A DNA stretch of 64,000 nt from an uncultured Clostridia bacterium (GTDB taxonomy: Bacteria; Bacillota; Clostridia; Oscillospirales; Acutalibacteraceae), in assembly GCA_944376265.1 (NCBI GenBank), contig CALWCD010000003.1, positions 1 to 64,000 on the forward strand, in the 5' to 3' direction. Shown one piece after another: positions 38,781 through 50,926 of this stretch. How positions within the stretch are numbered: position 1 is the stretch's first letter; every line of letters begins with the position of its first letter. The notes beneath the pieces are model-generated. The model was given only the letters and a program-made list of their open reading frames with translations. It was not told where the DNA came from and searched no databases. A program made the position numbers and the translations under genes.

Positions 38781-39533
38781 GTGAACAAGAAAAACAGCCT
38801 TCAGTTGCTGCGGTTTTCCCCGGAGGAGGCGGAGCACCGGAAGCTGCTCCAGGGGGCGCTGGGATACCTGCTTCCCGGGCCCAAGGCGGAGGAGGCCGTG
38901 GACGCGCTGATGGAGCGGTTCGGCGGGTTTGAGGCGGTGTTTCTGGCGCCGGAGGAGGAGCTGGAGCGCACGGTGGGCCGTCAGGCAGCCGGGTACCTGC
39001 GGCTGACCACCCAGCTGGCCAAGGCCTACCTGGAGGACAAGAGCCGGGATCTGAAACGGGTGTACGACACCAACTCCGCCGTGGAGCTGTTTCGGCCCAA
39101 GTTCCTGGGGCGCACCACGGAGGCGGTGTGCCTGATGCTGCTGGACGGCCGGGGCCGGCTGCTGTACAACGACGTGCTCACCGAGGGGTCCATTTCCTCA
39201 GTGCCCATCTATATCCGGCGGCTGCTCCAGCTGTGCATCCGCTACGACGCCCAGAACGTGCTGCTGGCCCACAACCATCCCAGCGGCAGCGCAGCCCCCT
39301 CCCGCAACGACATCACCGCCACCCGCCAGGTGGAGGCCGCCCTGGAGAGCATCGACGCCACCTTGAACGACCACATTATTTTCGCCGGGGAGGACTACCT
39401 TTCCTTTGCCAAAAGCCAGTGGCTGAACGTGGTGAAGCGAGAGGTGCGCCAGAACCGGAAGCGGCAGCTCCAGGCGGCCCAGGAGGAAGAACAGCGGTTC
39501 TTCCAGGACCAGCCGGACCCCGCCGGTCCATAG
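38781..39533 (+). CDS. radC: RadC-family JAMM-domain protein
   Basis: A 250-residue protein: an N-terminal helix-hairpin-helix-like region (residues 20-80, ALMERFGGFEAVFLAPEEEL), then the RadC JAMM/MPN domain with VLTEGSISSVPIY and the metal motif LLAHNHPSGSAAPSRND (HxH..D near residue 163). It is named for DNA repair but its activity is unproven. A Gln/Glu/Arg-rich tail of 25 residues follows. It sits 230 bases before uvrB, separated from it by a terminator. Confidence 0.9.
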   Translation: MNKKNSLQLLRFSPEEAEHRKLLQGALGYLLPGPKAEEAVDALMERFGGFEAVFLAPEEELERTVGRQAAGYLRLTTQLAKAYLEDKSRDLKRVYDTNSAVELFRPKFLGRTTEAVCLMLLDGRGRLLYNDVLTEGSISSVPIYIRRLLQLCIRYDAQNVLLAHNHPSGSAAPSRNDITATRQVEAALESIDATLNDHIIFAGEDYLSFAKSQWLNVVKREVRQNRKRQLQAAQEEEQRFFQDQPDPAGP

Positions 39534-39543
39534 GCTGTTCCAG

Positions 39544-39578
39544 CAACTCCCCCGGAGGTTTTCCCGGAGGAGTTTTTT
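39544..39578 (+). terminator. Terminator after radC
   Basis: AACTCC-CCGG / CCGG-GGAGTT stem with a T-rich loop, followed by TTTTTT. Confidence 0.85.
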
Positions 39579-39695
39579 GCAAGCGGAGCGGGAATTTTTT
39601 TCTGGTTTCTGGGGGGAAACTCTGCCGGGTTCCCCCTTTATTGTGGTATACTTTTTACAGAGAGGCTCCACCTTTGGAAAAGGCGCTGTTTCGGG

Positions 39696-39724
39696 TTGAC
39701 AAGGGCCGGCAGGTGGTGTAAGAT
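39696..39724 (+). promoter_or_regulatory. Promoter of the uvrBA operon
   Basis: TTGACA (39696-39701), 17-bp spacer, TAAGAT (39719-39724), followed directly by a LexA box. Confidence 0.85.
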
Positions 39725-39729
39725 AGGTA

Positions 39730-39743
39730 CGAAAATTTGTTCG
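39730..39743. promoter_or_regulatory. LexA (SOS) box of uvrBA
   Basis: CGAAAATTTGTTCG matches the Firmicutes LexA consensus CGAACRNRYGTTCG at nearly every fixed position, differing at the fifth base. It lies at the expected transcription start, 6 bases after the -10, where LexA would block RNA polymerase. The ATG of uvrB is 24 bases downstream. Confidence 0.85.
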
Positions 39744-39766
39744 GAAACGGGAAAGGAGCGGCGGCT

Positions 39767-41779
39767 ATGAGCGGGGAAAGCAGGGACACATTCCAGCTGG
39801 TGTCCAACTACCGGCCCACGGGGGACCAGCCCCAGGCCATCGACAAGCTGGTGGCGGGGCTGAACTCCGGCATGAAGGAGCAGACCCTTCTGGGCGTTAC
39901 CGGTTCGGGCAAGACCTTCACCATGGCAAACGTCATCGCCAGGGTGAACCGGCCCACGCTGGTGCTGGCCCACAATAAGACCCTGGCCGCCCAGCTGTGC
40001 TCGGAGTTTCGGGAGTTCTTCCCCAACAACGCGGTGGAGTATTTTGTGTCCTACTACGACTACTACCAGCCCGAGGCCTACATCCCCCAGACGGACACCT
40101 ATATTGAAAAGGACTCCGCCATCAACGACGAGATCGACAAGCTGCGCCACAGCGCCACCAGCGCCCTGTCCGAGCGGCGGGACGTGATCATTGTGGCGTC
40201 GGTGTCCTGCATTTACAGCTTGGGCGACCCCATCGACTACCGCACCATGGTGATCTCCCTGCGCCCGGGCATGGAGCGCGACCGGGACGAGCTGTTGAAG
40301 AAGCTGGTGGAGCTGCAGTACGAGCGCAACGACGTGAACTTTATCCGCAACAAGTTCCGGGTCCGGGGAGACGTGGTGGAGATCTTCCCCGCGGAGTCCA
40401 GCGACAAGGCGGTGCGGGTGGAATTCTTCGGGGACGAGATCGACCGGCTCACCGAGTTCAACCCCCTCACCGGGGACACCATCTCAGAGCTGAAGCACAT
40501 TGCCATTTACCCGGCCTCCCACTACATTGTCCCCAAGGAGAAGATGGACAAGGCCATTCGGGACATCGAGAGGGAGATGGAGCAGCGGGTGGCCTATTTC
40601 AAGGAAGAGGGCAAGCTGATTGAGGCCCAGCGCATTGAGCAGCGCACCCGCTACGACATGGAGATGCTCCAGGAGATCGGCTTCTGCAAGGGCATTGAGA
40701 ACTATTCCCGGGTGCTCTCGGGGCGGGAGCCGGGCAGCGCCCCCTTTACCCTCATCGACTATTTCCCCGAGGATTTCCTCCTGTTCGTGGACGAGTCCCA
40801 CGTGACCCTGCCCCAGGTGCGGGGCATGTACGCCGGAGACCGGGCCCGCAAGGAGATGCTGGTGGACTACGGCTTCCGGCTGCCCAGCGCCTTTGACAAC
40901 CGGCCCTTGAACTTCGACGAGTTTTACTCCCACATCAACCAGGCGGTGTTTGTCAGCGCCACGCCGGGAGACCTGGAGCTGGAAAAGTCCGCCCAGGTGG
41001 TGGAGCAGGTCATCCGGCCCACCGGGCTTCTGGACCCCAAGATCACGGTAAAGCCCACCGACGGCCAGATTGACGACTTGATTTCCGAAATCAACCTGCG
41101 GGTGGCAAACCAGGAGCGGGTGCTGGTGACCACCCTGACCAAGAAGATGGCCGAGGACCTGACCTCTTACCTGGAGGGCTACGGCATTCGGGTGCGGTAC
41201 ATGCACCACGACATTGACACCGTGGAGCGCATGGAGATCATCCGGGACCTGCGGCTGGGAGAGTTCGACGTGCTGGTGGGCATCAACCTGCTGCGGGAGG
41301 GCCTGGATATCCCCGAGGTGTCCTTGGTGGCCATCCTGGACGCGGACAAGGAGGGCTTTCTCCGCAGCGGCCGCAGCCTGATCCAGACCATTGGCCGGGC
41401 GGCGAGAAACGCCCAGGGCCAGGTGATCATGTACGCCGACGAGGTGACCCCCTCCATGGAGCAGGCCATCACCGAGACGGAGCGCCGCCGTGCCATTCAG
41501 GAGCGGTACAATGAGGAGAACCACATCACGCCCCAGACCATCCGAAAGGACGTGGCGGACATCATCGAGATCTCCTCCCACAAGGAGGACGGGAAGGGCA
41601 AGAAGAAGCGCTATACCGCCGCCGAGCGCCAGGAGCTGATCCAGAAGTACACCAAGGAGATGAAGGCCGCGGCCAAGCTGCTGGAGTTCGAGCATGCGGC
41701 CTACCTGCGGGACAAGATCAAAGAGCTGGAGGGCAGCGGCCCTCTGCCGGGAAAAAAGCGAAGGCTGCCGAAACCCTAA
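39767..41779 (+). CDS. uvrB: UvrABC excinuclease subunit B
   Basis: A 670-residue nucleotide-excision-repair helicase-like protein that takes damaged DNA from UvrA and positions UvrC. Walker [10 protein letters not shown] near residue 43, the beta-hairpin region [21 protein letters not shown] less its ends, [14 protein letters not shown] (motif II), and C-terminal [12 protein letters not shown] (motif VI) are all present. The C-terminal UVR motif ([20 protein letters not shown]) for UvrC contact ends the protein. ATG 39767 after AAAGGAG is preferred over an in-frame codon at 39737 that overlaps the LexA box region. First gene of an SOS-type operon. Confidence 0.96.
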   Translation: MSGESRDTFQLVSNYRPTGDQPQAIDKLVAGLNSGMKEQTLLGVTGSGKTFTMANVIARVNRPTLVLAHNKTLAAQLCSEFREFFPNNAVEYFVSYYDYYQPEAYIPQTDTYIEKDSAINDEIDKLRHSATSALSERRDVIIVASVSCIYSLGDPIDYRTMVISLRPGMERDRDELLKKLVELQYERNDVNFIRNKFRVRGDVVEIFPAESSDKAVRVEFFGDEIDRLTEFNPLTGDTISELKHIAIYPASHYIVPKEKMDKAIRDIEREMEQRVAYFKEEGKLIEAQRIEQRTRYDMEMLQEIGFCKGIENYSRVLSGREPGSAPFTLIDYFPEDFLLFVDESHVTLPQVRGMYAGDRARKEMLVDYGFRLPSAFDNRPLNFDEFYSHINQAVFVSATPGDLELEKSAQVVEQVIRPTGLLDPKITVKPTDGQIDDLISEINLRVANQERVLVTTLTKKMAEDLTSYLEGYGIRVRYMHHDIDTVERMEIIRDLRLGEFDVLVGINLLREGLDIPEVSLVAILDADKEGFLRSGRSLIQTIGRAARNAQGQVIMYADEVTPSMEQAITETERRRAIQERYNEENHITPQTIRKDVADIIEISSHKEDGKGKKKRYTAAERQELIQKYTKEMKAAAKLLEFEHAAYLRDKIKELEGSGPLPGKKRRLPKP

Positions 41780-41793
41780 AAGGAGGGAGCGCC

Positions 41794-42129
41794 ATGAAAC
41801 GGGAATTGGGGACTGCCCGGACAGGGACCGGTGCGAGAACCGGGCATGTTCCAGGGAGCGAGGGCTTTCCCACTGCTTTGCCTGTGAAGAGGACTGCCGG
41901 AAGGGGCTGCTGGGAAAAATAAAGCCCTGGGGCTTCACCCTGTTTGCCAGGCGCTGGGGGGTGGAGGAGCTGCTGGACTGCCTGGAGCGCAACGAGAAAA
42001 GAGGGGTAGTCTATCATCGGGAAGGAATTTGGGGTGACTATGACCAGTTTGACGATGTGGAGGACTTGCTCCGCTTTATCAGAACAGGAGAACGAGAAAA
42101 AGATTTGCAGGAAGAGAAGGTAAATTTCC

Positions 42130-42143
<14 letters not shown>
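41794..42143 (+). pseudogene. Cysteine-rich protein gene between uvrB and uvrA, frameshifted at its N-terminus
   Basis: AAAGGAGGG and ATG 41794 open MKRELGT..., which ends early near 41920. The frame that looks conserved starts three codons later: [19 protein letters not shown], then [21 protein letters not shown], followed by a helical part ending at 42143 with KVNFHEFR. Adding one G to the GGGG run at 41808-41811 would join MKREL to GDCPDRDRC in a single 117-residue gene. Seven Cys in 35 residues resemble DUF3795-like metal-binding proteins. It overlaps uvrA by 14 bases. Either a real 1-base deletion, a sequencing error in the G-run, or frameshifting; function unknown. Confidence 0.65.
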
Positions 42144-44955
<2,812 letters not shown>

Positions 44956-45051
44956 ATTGAGGGAATTTTCCGGTTTTTCAAAAATCCCTGTAAGATTGGG
45001 CGTAAAAAGGACAGTAGAGGGTAAGAGCCTTTTTAAAAAGGAGGAATCCTT

Positions 45052-46011
45052 ATGAAACGTTTGCGGTCTTTGGTTCTGTGTTTGCTGGTGTTCCTGAGCC
45101 TGTGCGCCTGCGGGGACAGCGGGGAAACGTCGGAGGACAGCTCCGTGAAAACCGTGGGGACCGGAAGCTCCTCTGCGGTGGAGGAGCCAGTGCTCACCCA
45201 GCCTCCCGCCTTTGAGCTGGACTGCGACCAGGGCTATATTTACCTGCTGCGGGGCACCTACACCTGGCAGTTCGAAGGGGAAAACGGGGAAATGGAATGG
45301 GTTTCCGCGGACAGCCCCCATCCTTTGGAGATGCAGGAGGAACTGCCCCGGCTCAACGGCCAGGGGAAAGCCTCCATCCCCCCTTGGGTAGACCCGCCCG
45401 ATGAGGTCACGGTCCGCGCCTGGCCCGACACCGCCTGGGGGGATCTTTCCGCCGAGAGCCAGGAGGTCCCCTGGGAAAAGGACGGGATCACCCTGCTGGA
45501 AGGGGGCTGGATCTATGAGCTCCACTTCACCTGGGACCGGGAAAGGTACAGCGGGGACGCCTACTACTGCTTCTACGGGGTGAACACCCCCGAAGCCCTG
45601 GCCCAGGAGGAGGACGGCACCCTGTGGGAGCGCCCGCCGGAGCTGACGGTGTCTGTGGAGGGGGCGGAGCCTGTTGCCGCCGCCAAAGGCCCCGGCGGGG
45701 AGTGGTTCTACGAGTTTGAGGAGAGCCACATTAACACCGGGGACCACTGGGACTTCAGCGACCCCCTGGAGGAGCAGGACAGCCTGCCCCAGCTTGTCGG
45801 AGGGGGAGAGGTGACCCTTTCCTGGGAGAGTCCGGACCCAGAGTACCTGACCGTGACAGCCCTCTCCCAGCAGGAGGAGCGGGAGGTGCCGGTGGAGGGG
45901 AATGCCTTTACCCTGCTGGAGGGGAAGTGGGTGTACAGGATCACCGGTGTCTGGAATTCCCACAACAACTGGGGAGGCACAGGGGTGTACGCCTTTACCG
46001 GCATCCAATAA
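45052..46011 (+). CDS. Lipoprotein with two tandem repeats
   Basis: A 319-residue secreted lipoprotein: signal helix and lipobox LCAC (Cys 20), a Ser/Glu/Thr-rich spacer to residue 50, then two related domains of about 120 residues. Each ends with the same pattern: LLEGGWIYELHFTWDRERY...YYCFYGV (residues ~150-180) and LLEGKWVYRITGVWNSHNNW...VYAFTGI (residues ~287-318). A beta-rich fold is likely. Function unknown. It has AAAGGAGGAATCC directly before the start and stands alone between uvrA and a terminator. Confidence 0.75.
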   Translation: MKRLRSLVLCLLVFLSLCACGDSGETSEDSSVKTVGTGSSSAVEEPVLTQPPAFELDCDQGYIYLLRGTYTWQFEGENGEMEWVSADSPHPLEMQEELPRLNGQGKASIPPWVDPPDEVTVRAWPDTAWGDLSAESQEVPWEKDGITLLEGGWIYELHFTWDRERYSGDAYYCFYGVNTPEALAQEEDGTLWERPPELTVSVEGAEPVAAAKGPGGEWFYEFEESHINTGDHWDFSDPLEEQDSLPQLVGGGEVTLSWESPDPEYLTVTALSQQEEREVPVEGNAFTLLEGKWVYRITGVWNSHNNWGGTGVYAFTGIQ

Positions 46012-46021
46012 GCAGCGCGCA

Positions 46022-46050
46022 GAAAAGGGAGGCGAAAGCCTCTCTTTTTT
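46022..46050 (+). terminator. Terminator after the repeat lipoprotein
   Basis: GAGGC-GAAA-GCCTC with a GNRA loop and a T-rich tail. Confidence 0.8.
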
Positions 46051-46080
46051 CATTTTACCCGCTCCAAACCCCGGTTTTTC

Positions 46081-46109
46081 TTGCGTTTTCTAAGAGTTTC
46101 GACTATAAT
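46081..46109 (+). promoter_or_regulatory. Promoter of the DUF5685 gene
   Basis: TTGCGT (46081-46086), 17-bp spacer, TATAAT (46104-46109). The first gene starts 150 bases on, leaving a leader of about 140 bases with a second possible -10 (TACAAT) near 46150. Confidence 0.7.
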
Positions 46110-46260
46110 TGTTTACAATGTGTTCAACACCTGTCACCGGGAATGGGATACAATAAATTCCGCAAAAGGGCGGCCGGGCTTCCGGCCTGTGACGATTTGC
46201 GGGAAAAACGGCGGGTTGTCCCGTCAGAAAGGACGGCCCCATGGGGCGGGGAACCGGGGT

Positions 46261-47175
46261 ATGTTCGGCTATGTGCGGCCCTTTAAATCGGAGCTGCTGG
46301 TGCGTCAGTACGACCAGTACAAGGCGGCCTACTGCCAGCTTTGCCGGGCGCTTTGGAAGCATTACGGCAGGCTTTCCACCTTCACCCTCAGCTACGACTG
46401 CACCTTCTACGCCCTGCTTATGCTGTCCCTGCGGGAGTCCAAGCTGAGCCTGCGCCGCGGCCGGTGCGTGATGAACCCCTTGAAGCGCTGCGATTTTTTG
46501 GAGAGCGATGGGGAAGCCTATCACAAGGCGGCGGCTCTGTCCGTACTGCTGACCTACCACAAATTGAGGGACGACCTGGCGGACGACGGCTTCTGGAAGT
46601 CTCTGGGGAGCCGGCTGCTGCTGCCTCTGGCCTCCCGCAAGGCCAAACGGGCGGCGGAGGAGTACCCCTTCCTGGCCCAGGAGGCCCGCAAAGCCATGGA
46701 GGGCCAGCGGGAAGCGGAGGCTGCCGGCGGAGGGGTGGACGCCTGCGCGGAGCCCACGGCTGCACTGCTGGGGGCGCTGTTTAAGGAGCTTGCCTGCCGG
46801 GAGCTGGAAGGGGCGGCCCTGGAGCGGTTTGGATACTTCCTGGGCCGGTGGGTATATCTGATGGACGCTGCCGACGACCTGGCCGAGGACCTGAAAAACC
46901 ACGCTTTCAACCCCTTTATTTCCAGGCTGGGCCTGGAGGGGAAAGAGACCCTGTCCCCCCAGGAGCGGAAGGCCGCGGACGAGGCCTGCAACCAGGCGCT
47001 GAACGCCACCGCCGCCCAGATGGTGCTGGCTTTCAACCTGCTGGACCTGCAGGGCTTCGGGCCCATTCTGGAGAACGTGGTCCTCAAGGGCCTGCCGGAG
47101 ATCCAGCGGGAGATCTTGTTTTTGCATGTCCGGGAGAAGCGCCGGAAACGGCCGGAACCCCAGGATCTGCGCTGA
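46261..47175 (+). CDS. DUF5685 family protein
   Basis: A 304-residue cytoplasmic protein. DUF5685 traits are visible: MFGYVRPFKSELLVRQYDQY at the start, a CxxC pair YCQLCRAL, the NPLKRCDFL cysteines near residue 80, and a helical remainder with a YLMDAADDLAEDLKNHAFNP stretch less its last residues. A reading frame is open to 46081, but MFGYVRPF is the usual family start. Function unknown; it is regularly followed by a J-domain protein gene, as here, suggesting the two work together, perhaps with Cys-bound metal. Confidence 0.82.
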   Translation: MFGYVRPFKSELLVRQYDQYKAAYCQLCRALWKHYGRLSTFTLSYDCTFYALLMLSLRESKLSLRRGRCVMNPLKRCDFLESDGEAYHKAAALSVLLTYHKLRDDLADDGFWKSLGSRLLLPLASRKAKRAAEEYPFLAQEARKAMEGQREAEAAGGGVDACAEPTAALLGALFKELACRELEGAALERFGYFLGRWVYLMDAADDLAEDLKNHAFNPFISRLGLEGKETLSPQERKAADEACNQALNATAAQMVLAFNLLDLQGFGPILENVVLKGLPEIQREILFLHVREKRRKRPEPQDLR

Positions 47176-47297
47176 AGGGACGAATTCAGCCCCCAGGGGC
47201 TTTTTGATAGAGGTTATATCCGTAGGGAACGAAACAACCGAGGTAAAAGAAATCCGCTGAGGGCGGGTTTTCGGTAAAGAAGGAGAAAGTAACAGTG

Positions 47298-47918
47298 ATG
47301 ACAGACCCGTATAAAGTGCTGGGGGTATCTCCCTCCGCCACGGATGAGGAAGTGAAGGACGCCTACCGGGCGCTGGCCAAGAAGTACCATCCCGACCAAT
47401 ACGCCGACAGTCCTTTGAAAGACCTGGCCGACGAGAAAATGAAAGAGATCAACGAGGCCTACGACACCATTACCGCCCAGCGGAAGGCAGGCGGGAACCG
47501 GGGCTACACCGGCGCCTACAACAACGTGGGCCGGTCCGGCTCTTCCGGGTTCAACGACGTGCGCAGCCTGATTATGTCCGGCCGCATTGCCGACGCGGAG
47601 CAGATCCTCAACGGGGTGCCCCCCGAGCGGCGCAACGCGGAGTGGTATTTCCTTAAGGGCTCGGTGCTGTACCGCCGGGGCTGGCTGGAAGAGGCCAAGG
47701 ACCACTTCTCCCGCGCCTGCCAGATGGACCCGGGCAACCCGGAGTACAGCGCAGCTTTGAACCAGGCCATGAACCAGGGCAGCGGCTTTTACGGCGGCTA
47801 CCGGCCCAACGCCAATATGAACGCGGGGAGCTGCAACTCCTGCGACGTGTGCTCTTCCCTGATCTGCGCCGACTGCTGCTGCGAGTGCATGGGCGGCGAC
47901 CTGATCCCCTGCTGCTGA
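47298..47918 (+). CDS. J-domain protein with Cys-rich tail
   Basis: A 206-residue DnaJ-like co-chaperone. The J-domain is at the N-terminus, MTDPYKVLGVSPSATDEEVK with the HPD tripeptide at 31-33, which stimulates DnaK ATPase. A Gly-rich linker and a TPR-like helical region (residues 88-160) follow. The last 30 residues hold ten cysteines (SCNSCDVCSSLICADCCCEC and onward), probably metal-binding. No G/F-rich or typical DnaJ zinc-finger domain. It follows the DUF5685 gene. GTG at 47295 is an alternative start. Confidence 0.87.
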   Translation: MTDPYKVLGVSPSATDEEVKDAYRALAKKYHPDQYADSPLKDLADEKMKEINEAYDTITAQRKAGGNRGYTGAYNNVGRSGSSGFNDVRSLIMSGRIADAEQILNGVPPERRNAEWYFLKGSVLYRRGWLEEAKDHFSRACQMDPGNPEYSAALNQAMNQGSGFYGGYRPNANMNAGSCNSCDVCSSLICADCCCECMGGDLIPCC

Positions 47919-47954
47919 CGGGGAACCGCTGGTGGAGAAAGGAGACGACAGACC

Positions 47955-48494
47955 GTGAAGCAATCCATGAAGCTGGCTTTTTGCGGGGTGATGGCGGCCC
48001 TGTCCACCGTGCTGATGTTTCTGACAGGGGTGGCCCCCACGGCCACGCTGGCGCTGCCGGCCATTGCCGGGTGCCTGCTGATCCCCGTGGTGGTGGAAGT
48101 GGGCCTGGCCTGGGGAGCGGGGGTGTACGGGGTGTGCTGCGTGCTCTCCTTTCTGCTGGCCCCGGACCGGGAGGCGTTTTTGTTCTACCTGCTGTTTTTC
48201 GGTTACTACCCGGTGCTGTTCGCGGTGCTGGGGCGCATAAGCGGCAGGGTGCTGCGGTATGTGGCAAAACTGCTGGTGTTCAACGGGGCGCTGGCGTTGG
48301 AGGTGCTTCTTTCCCTCTATGTGCTGGGGGTGCCTGTGGAAAGTTTTTCTCTGTTTGGACCTATGGGTCCTGTGGTGCTGCTGGTGCTGGCAAACGCCGT
48401 GTTCGTGGTGTACGACCTGGCCCTGGATGGGCTGATCCTCCAGTATTACCGCCGGATTCACCCCCGGGTGGGAAAGCTGCTGAAAGGAAAATAA
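47955..48494 (+). CDS. Small multi-pass membrane protein, ECF-S-like
   Basis: A 179-residue protein with about five to six hydrophobic segments (for example LALPAIAGCLLIPVVVEVGL; FLFYLLFFGYYPVLFAVLG; PMGPVVLLVLANAVFVVYDL). Topology and the KLAFCGVMAALSTVL start recall ECF transporter substrate-binding (S) components, which deliver vitamins, but no substrate signature was seen. It follows the J-protein gene by 36 bases and ends at a strong terminator. Confidence 0.65.
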   Translation: MKQSMKLAFCGVMAALSTVLMFLTGVAPTATLALPAIAGCLLIPVVVEVGLAWGAGVYGVCCVLSFLLAPDREAFLFYLLFFGYYPVLFAVLGRISGRVLRYVAKLLVFNGALALEVLLSLYVLGVPVESFSLFGPMGPVVLLVLANAVFVVYDLALDGLILQYYRRIHPRVGKLLKGK

Positions 48495-48502
48495 TGGAGA
48501 AA

Positions 48503-48529
48503 GGGCAGGCGCTGGCCTGCCTTTTTTTA
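48503..48529 (+). terminator. Terminator after the ECF-S-like gene
   Basis: GGCAGGC (48504-48510) and GCCTGCC (48515-48521) with loop GCTG, then seven Ts. Confidence 0.9.
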
Positions 48530-48605
48530 CTGGCCTGTTTTTGAAGTTTGAGAAAAAATTCCTGCAAAATAAAGCGAAAATTCGGGAAAAAAACCAAAAA
48601 ATCCC

Positions 48606-48634
48606 TTGCTTTTTGCAGGGGAAAGCCGTAAAAT
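48606..48634 (+). promoter_or_regulatory. Promoter of the rpiR-like operon
   Basis: TTGCTT (48606-48611), 17-bp spacer, TAAAAT (48629-48634); 70 bases ahead of the first start codon. Confidence 0.65.
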
Positions 48635-48704
48635 GAATTAGATATCGCTTTACGCGGCGTTTCCCTGGGAGGGAAGGGGCGCTGCGGGAAAGGAAGAAGG
48701 AAAC

Positions 48705-49577
48705 ATGAACAGCCAGCTTTCCGAGCGCATTCGCCAGCACAGCGGCAATTTTTCCAAGGGCCAGCGAATGATCGCCCGGTATATTGAGGAACACTCCGAC
48801 CAGGTGGCTTTTATGACGGCTTCCAAACTGGGGGCCACCGTGGGGGTCAGCGAGTCCACGGTGGTGCGGTTTGCCACCGAGATCGGCTACTCCGGGTACC
48901 CGGCGCTGCAGCAGGCCATGCAGGAGGTTATCCGCAGCAAGATGACCAGCGTTCAGCGGCTGGAGCGGACCTCCCAGAACATAGAGCCCCGGCGCCTGCT
49001 GGATGCGGTGATGGACCAGGACATTGACATTCTCAAGCGCACCAAGGAAAACGTGGACCAGGAGGCCTTCTATCGGGCGGCGGAAGCCCTGGTGGGGGCG
49101 AAAAAGGTGTACGTGCTGGGGGCGGGCAGCTCCCTGGCCCTGGCCACCTTTCTGGCCCACTATCTGCGGCTTGTGTTCGACACGGTCCACCTGGTGGAGG
49201 CCACCAGCGAGGCCACCATTCTCCAGCAGATGGTCCGCATCGGCGAGGGGGACGCGGTAATCGCCATCAGCTTCCCCCGGTACTCCAAGAAGGCGGTTAA
49301 AACCATGAAGTACGCCTCCTCCCAGAAGGCCACCACCGTGGCCATCACCGACAGCCCCCTGTCGCCTCTGGCCCAGCACGCCTCCCACGTACTGCTGGCC
49401 CGCAGCGACATGGTCTCCTTTGTGGACTCCCTGGTGGGGCCGTTGAGCATTATCAACGCCCTCATTGTCACGGTGGCCATTAAAAAGCAGGAAGAGGTGG
49501 CGGACACCCTGCGGAAGATCGAGGAGATCTGGGACGAGTACGGGGTGTACGAAAAAGTGGACGAGAAGGGCAGTTGA
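48705..49577 (+). CDS. MurR/RpiR-family transcriptional regulator
   Basis: A 290-residue regulator: an N-terminal HTH (residues 17-70; MIARYIEEHSDQVAFMTASK then VSESTVVRFATEIGY, the recognition helix) and a C-terminal SIS domain that senses sugar phosphates (VLGAGSSLALATFLAHYLRL less ends; then AIAISFPRYSKKAVK with the Ser-rich phosphate loop here SFPRYS). Targets are usually sugar catabolism, but the next genes encode an oxidoreductase, cmk and plsC, so its target cannot be guessed. It overlaps the following gene by 4 bases. Confidence 0.9.
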   Translation: MNSQLSERIRQHSGNFSKGQRMIARYIEEHSDQVAFMTASKLGATVGVSESTVVRFATEIGYSGYPALQQAMQEVIRSKMTSVQRLERTSQNIEPRRLLDAVMDQDIDILKRTKENVDQEAFYRAAEALVGAKKVYVLGAGSSLALATFLAHYLRLVFDTVHLVEATSEATILQQMVRIGEGDAVIAISFPRYSKKAVKTMKYASSQKATTVAITDSPLSPLAQHASHVLLARSDMVSFVDSLVGPLSIINALIVTVAIKKQEEVADTLRKIEEIWDEYGVYEKVDEKGS

Positions 49578-50830
49578 GGCCGGTGGAACAATTTGACGTG
49601 CTGGTAGTGGGCGGCGGCGCCGCCGGGCTGATGGCCGCGGGCACCGCCTGCTCCCTGGGAAAGACCGTATGCCTGTTCGACAAAAACAAGGTTCTGGGCA
49701 GAAAGGTGCGGATCACCGGGAAGGGCCGGTGCAACGTGACCAACAACTGCCCGGTGGAGGACGTGGTGGCAGCCTGTCCCCGGGGAGGGAAATTCCTCTA
49801 CGGGGCCCTTTCCGCCTTTTCCCCGGCGGACGCCATGGCATTTTTCCAGAACCTTGGCGTACCCTTGAAAACAGAGCGGGGCCGGCGGGTGTTCCCCCAG
49901 TCCGACAGCGCCCACGACATTGCCAACGCCTTGGAGCGCTGGGCCAAGGACGCCGCGGTGGTCCGGGAGACGGTGACCCAGGTGCTTGTGGAAAACGGCC
50001 GGGCCGTGGGGGTGAAAACCGCCCAAGGCGCCTACCGGGGCCGGAGGGTGATCCTCTGCTGCGGGGGAGCCTCCTATCCGGGCACCGGCTCCAACGGGGA
50101 CGGGTTCCGGCTGGCGGCGGCTTTGGGCCACACCATTGTGGAGCCCACCCCCTCCCTGGTCCCCCTGGTGGAGCGGGGGGACTGGTGCTCCCGGATGATG
50201 GGCCTTTCCCTGCGCAACTGCGGGGTGAAGGTGACCGCTCAGGGGAAGAAAAAGCCGGTGTACCAGGACTTTGGAGAGCTGCTGTTCACCCACTTCGGAC
50301 TGAGCGGGCCCACCGTGCTCAGTGCGTCGGCCCATCTGCGGCCCATGGAGCCGGGGAAGTACACGGTGCACATGGACTTGAAGCCGGCTCTCACCGAAGC
50401 TCAGCTGGACGCCCGGCTGGTGCGGGAGCTGGAAGCGCATAAAAACAAGATTTTTGCCAATTCTCTGGAAGAGCTGCTGCCCCAGAAGATGATCCCTGTG
50501 GTGGTGGAGCGCAGCGGCATTCCGGGGGAGACCCGGTGCCACTCGGTCACTAAGGAGCAGCGACGGGCCCTGCTGGAGCTGCTCAAGGACTTCCCCGTGG
50601 AGATCCAGGGCTTTCGGCCTCTGGCGGAGGCCATTGTCACCAGCGGCGGGGTGAGCCTCCGGGAGGTCAGTCCCAAGACCATGGAGTCCAAGCTGGTGGA
50701 GGGGCTGTACTTCGCCGGGGAAATCCTGGACGCGGACGCCTACACCGGGGGCTACAATCTGCAGATCGCCTTTGCCACCGGACGGCTGGCAGGCAGCTGC
50801 GGGGGAGAGGAGTCCCGGGAGCAGGGCTGA
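49574..50830 (+). CDS. FAD-dependent oxidoreductase of the YhiN/BaiN (HI0933) family
   Basis: A 418-residue flavoprotein: dinucleotide-binding VVGGGAAGLMAAGTACSLGK, the FDKNKVLGRKVRITGKGRCN stretch specific for the HI0933 family (VLGRK...GKGRCNVTN), GGASYPGTGSNGDGF, and a C-terminal GLYFAGEILDADAYTGGYN. BaiN is implicated in bile-acid metabolism in some gut Clostridia; many family members are of unknown function, so I do not give the symbol. The start is TTG 49574 in the stop of the previous gene or GTG 49583. Confidence 0.88.
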   Translation: MRPVEQFDVLVVGGGAAGLMAAGTACSLGKTVCLFDKNKVLGRKVRITGKGRCNVTNNCPVEDVVAACPRGGKFLYGALSAFSPADAMAFFQNLGVPLKTERGRRVFPQSDSAHDIANALERWAKDAAVVRETVTQVLVENGRAVGVKTAQGAYRGRRVILCCGGASYPGTGSNGDGFRLAAALGHTIVEPTPSLVPLVERGDWCSRMMGLSLRNCGVKVTAQGKKKPVYQDFGELLFTHFGLSGPTVLSASAHLRPMEPGKYTVHMDLKPALTEAQLDARLVRELEAHKNKIFANSLEELLPQKMIPVVVERSGIPGETRCHSVTKEQRRALLELLKDFPVEIQGFRPLAEAIVTSGGVSLREVSPKTMESKLVEGLYFAGEILDADAYTGGYNLQIAFATGRLAGSCGGEESREQG

Positions 50831-50926
50831 GTCTCCGAGAAACAAAGCGCTCCCCCCTCCGGGAAGCCCCGGCGGGCAGGGGAGGGGAAAGATAGATCAG
50901 CATCACGGAAAATGAGGTGTTTTGTT

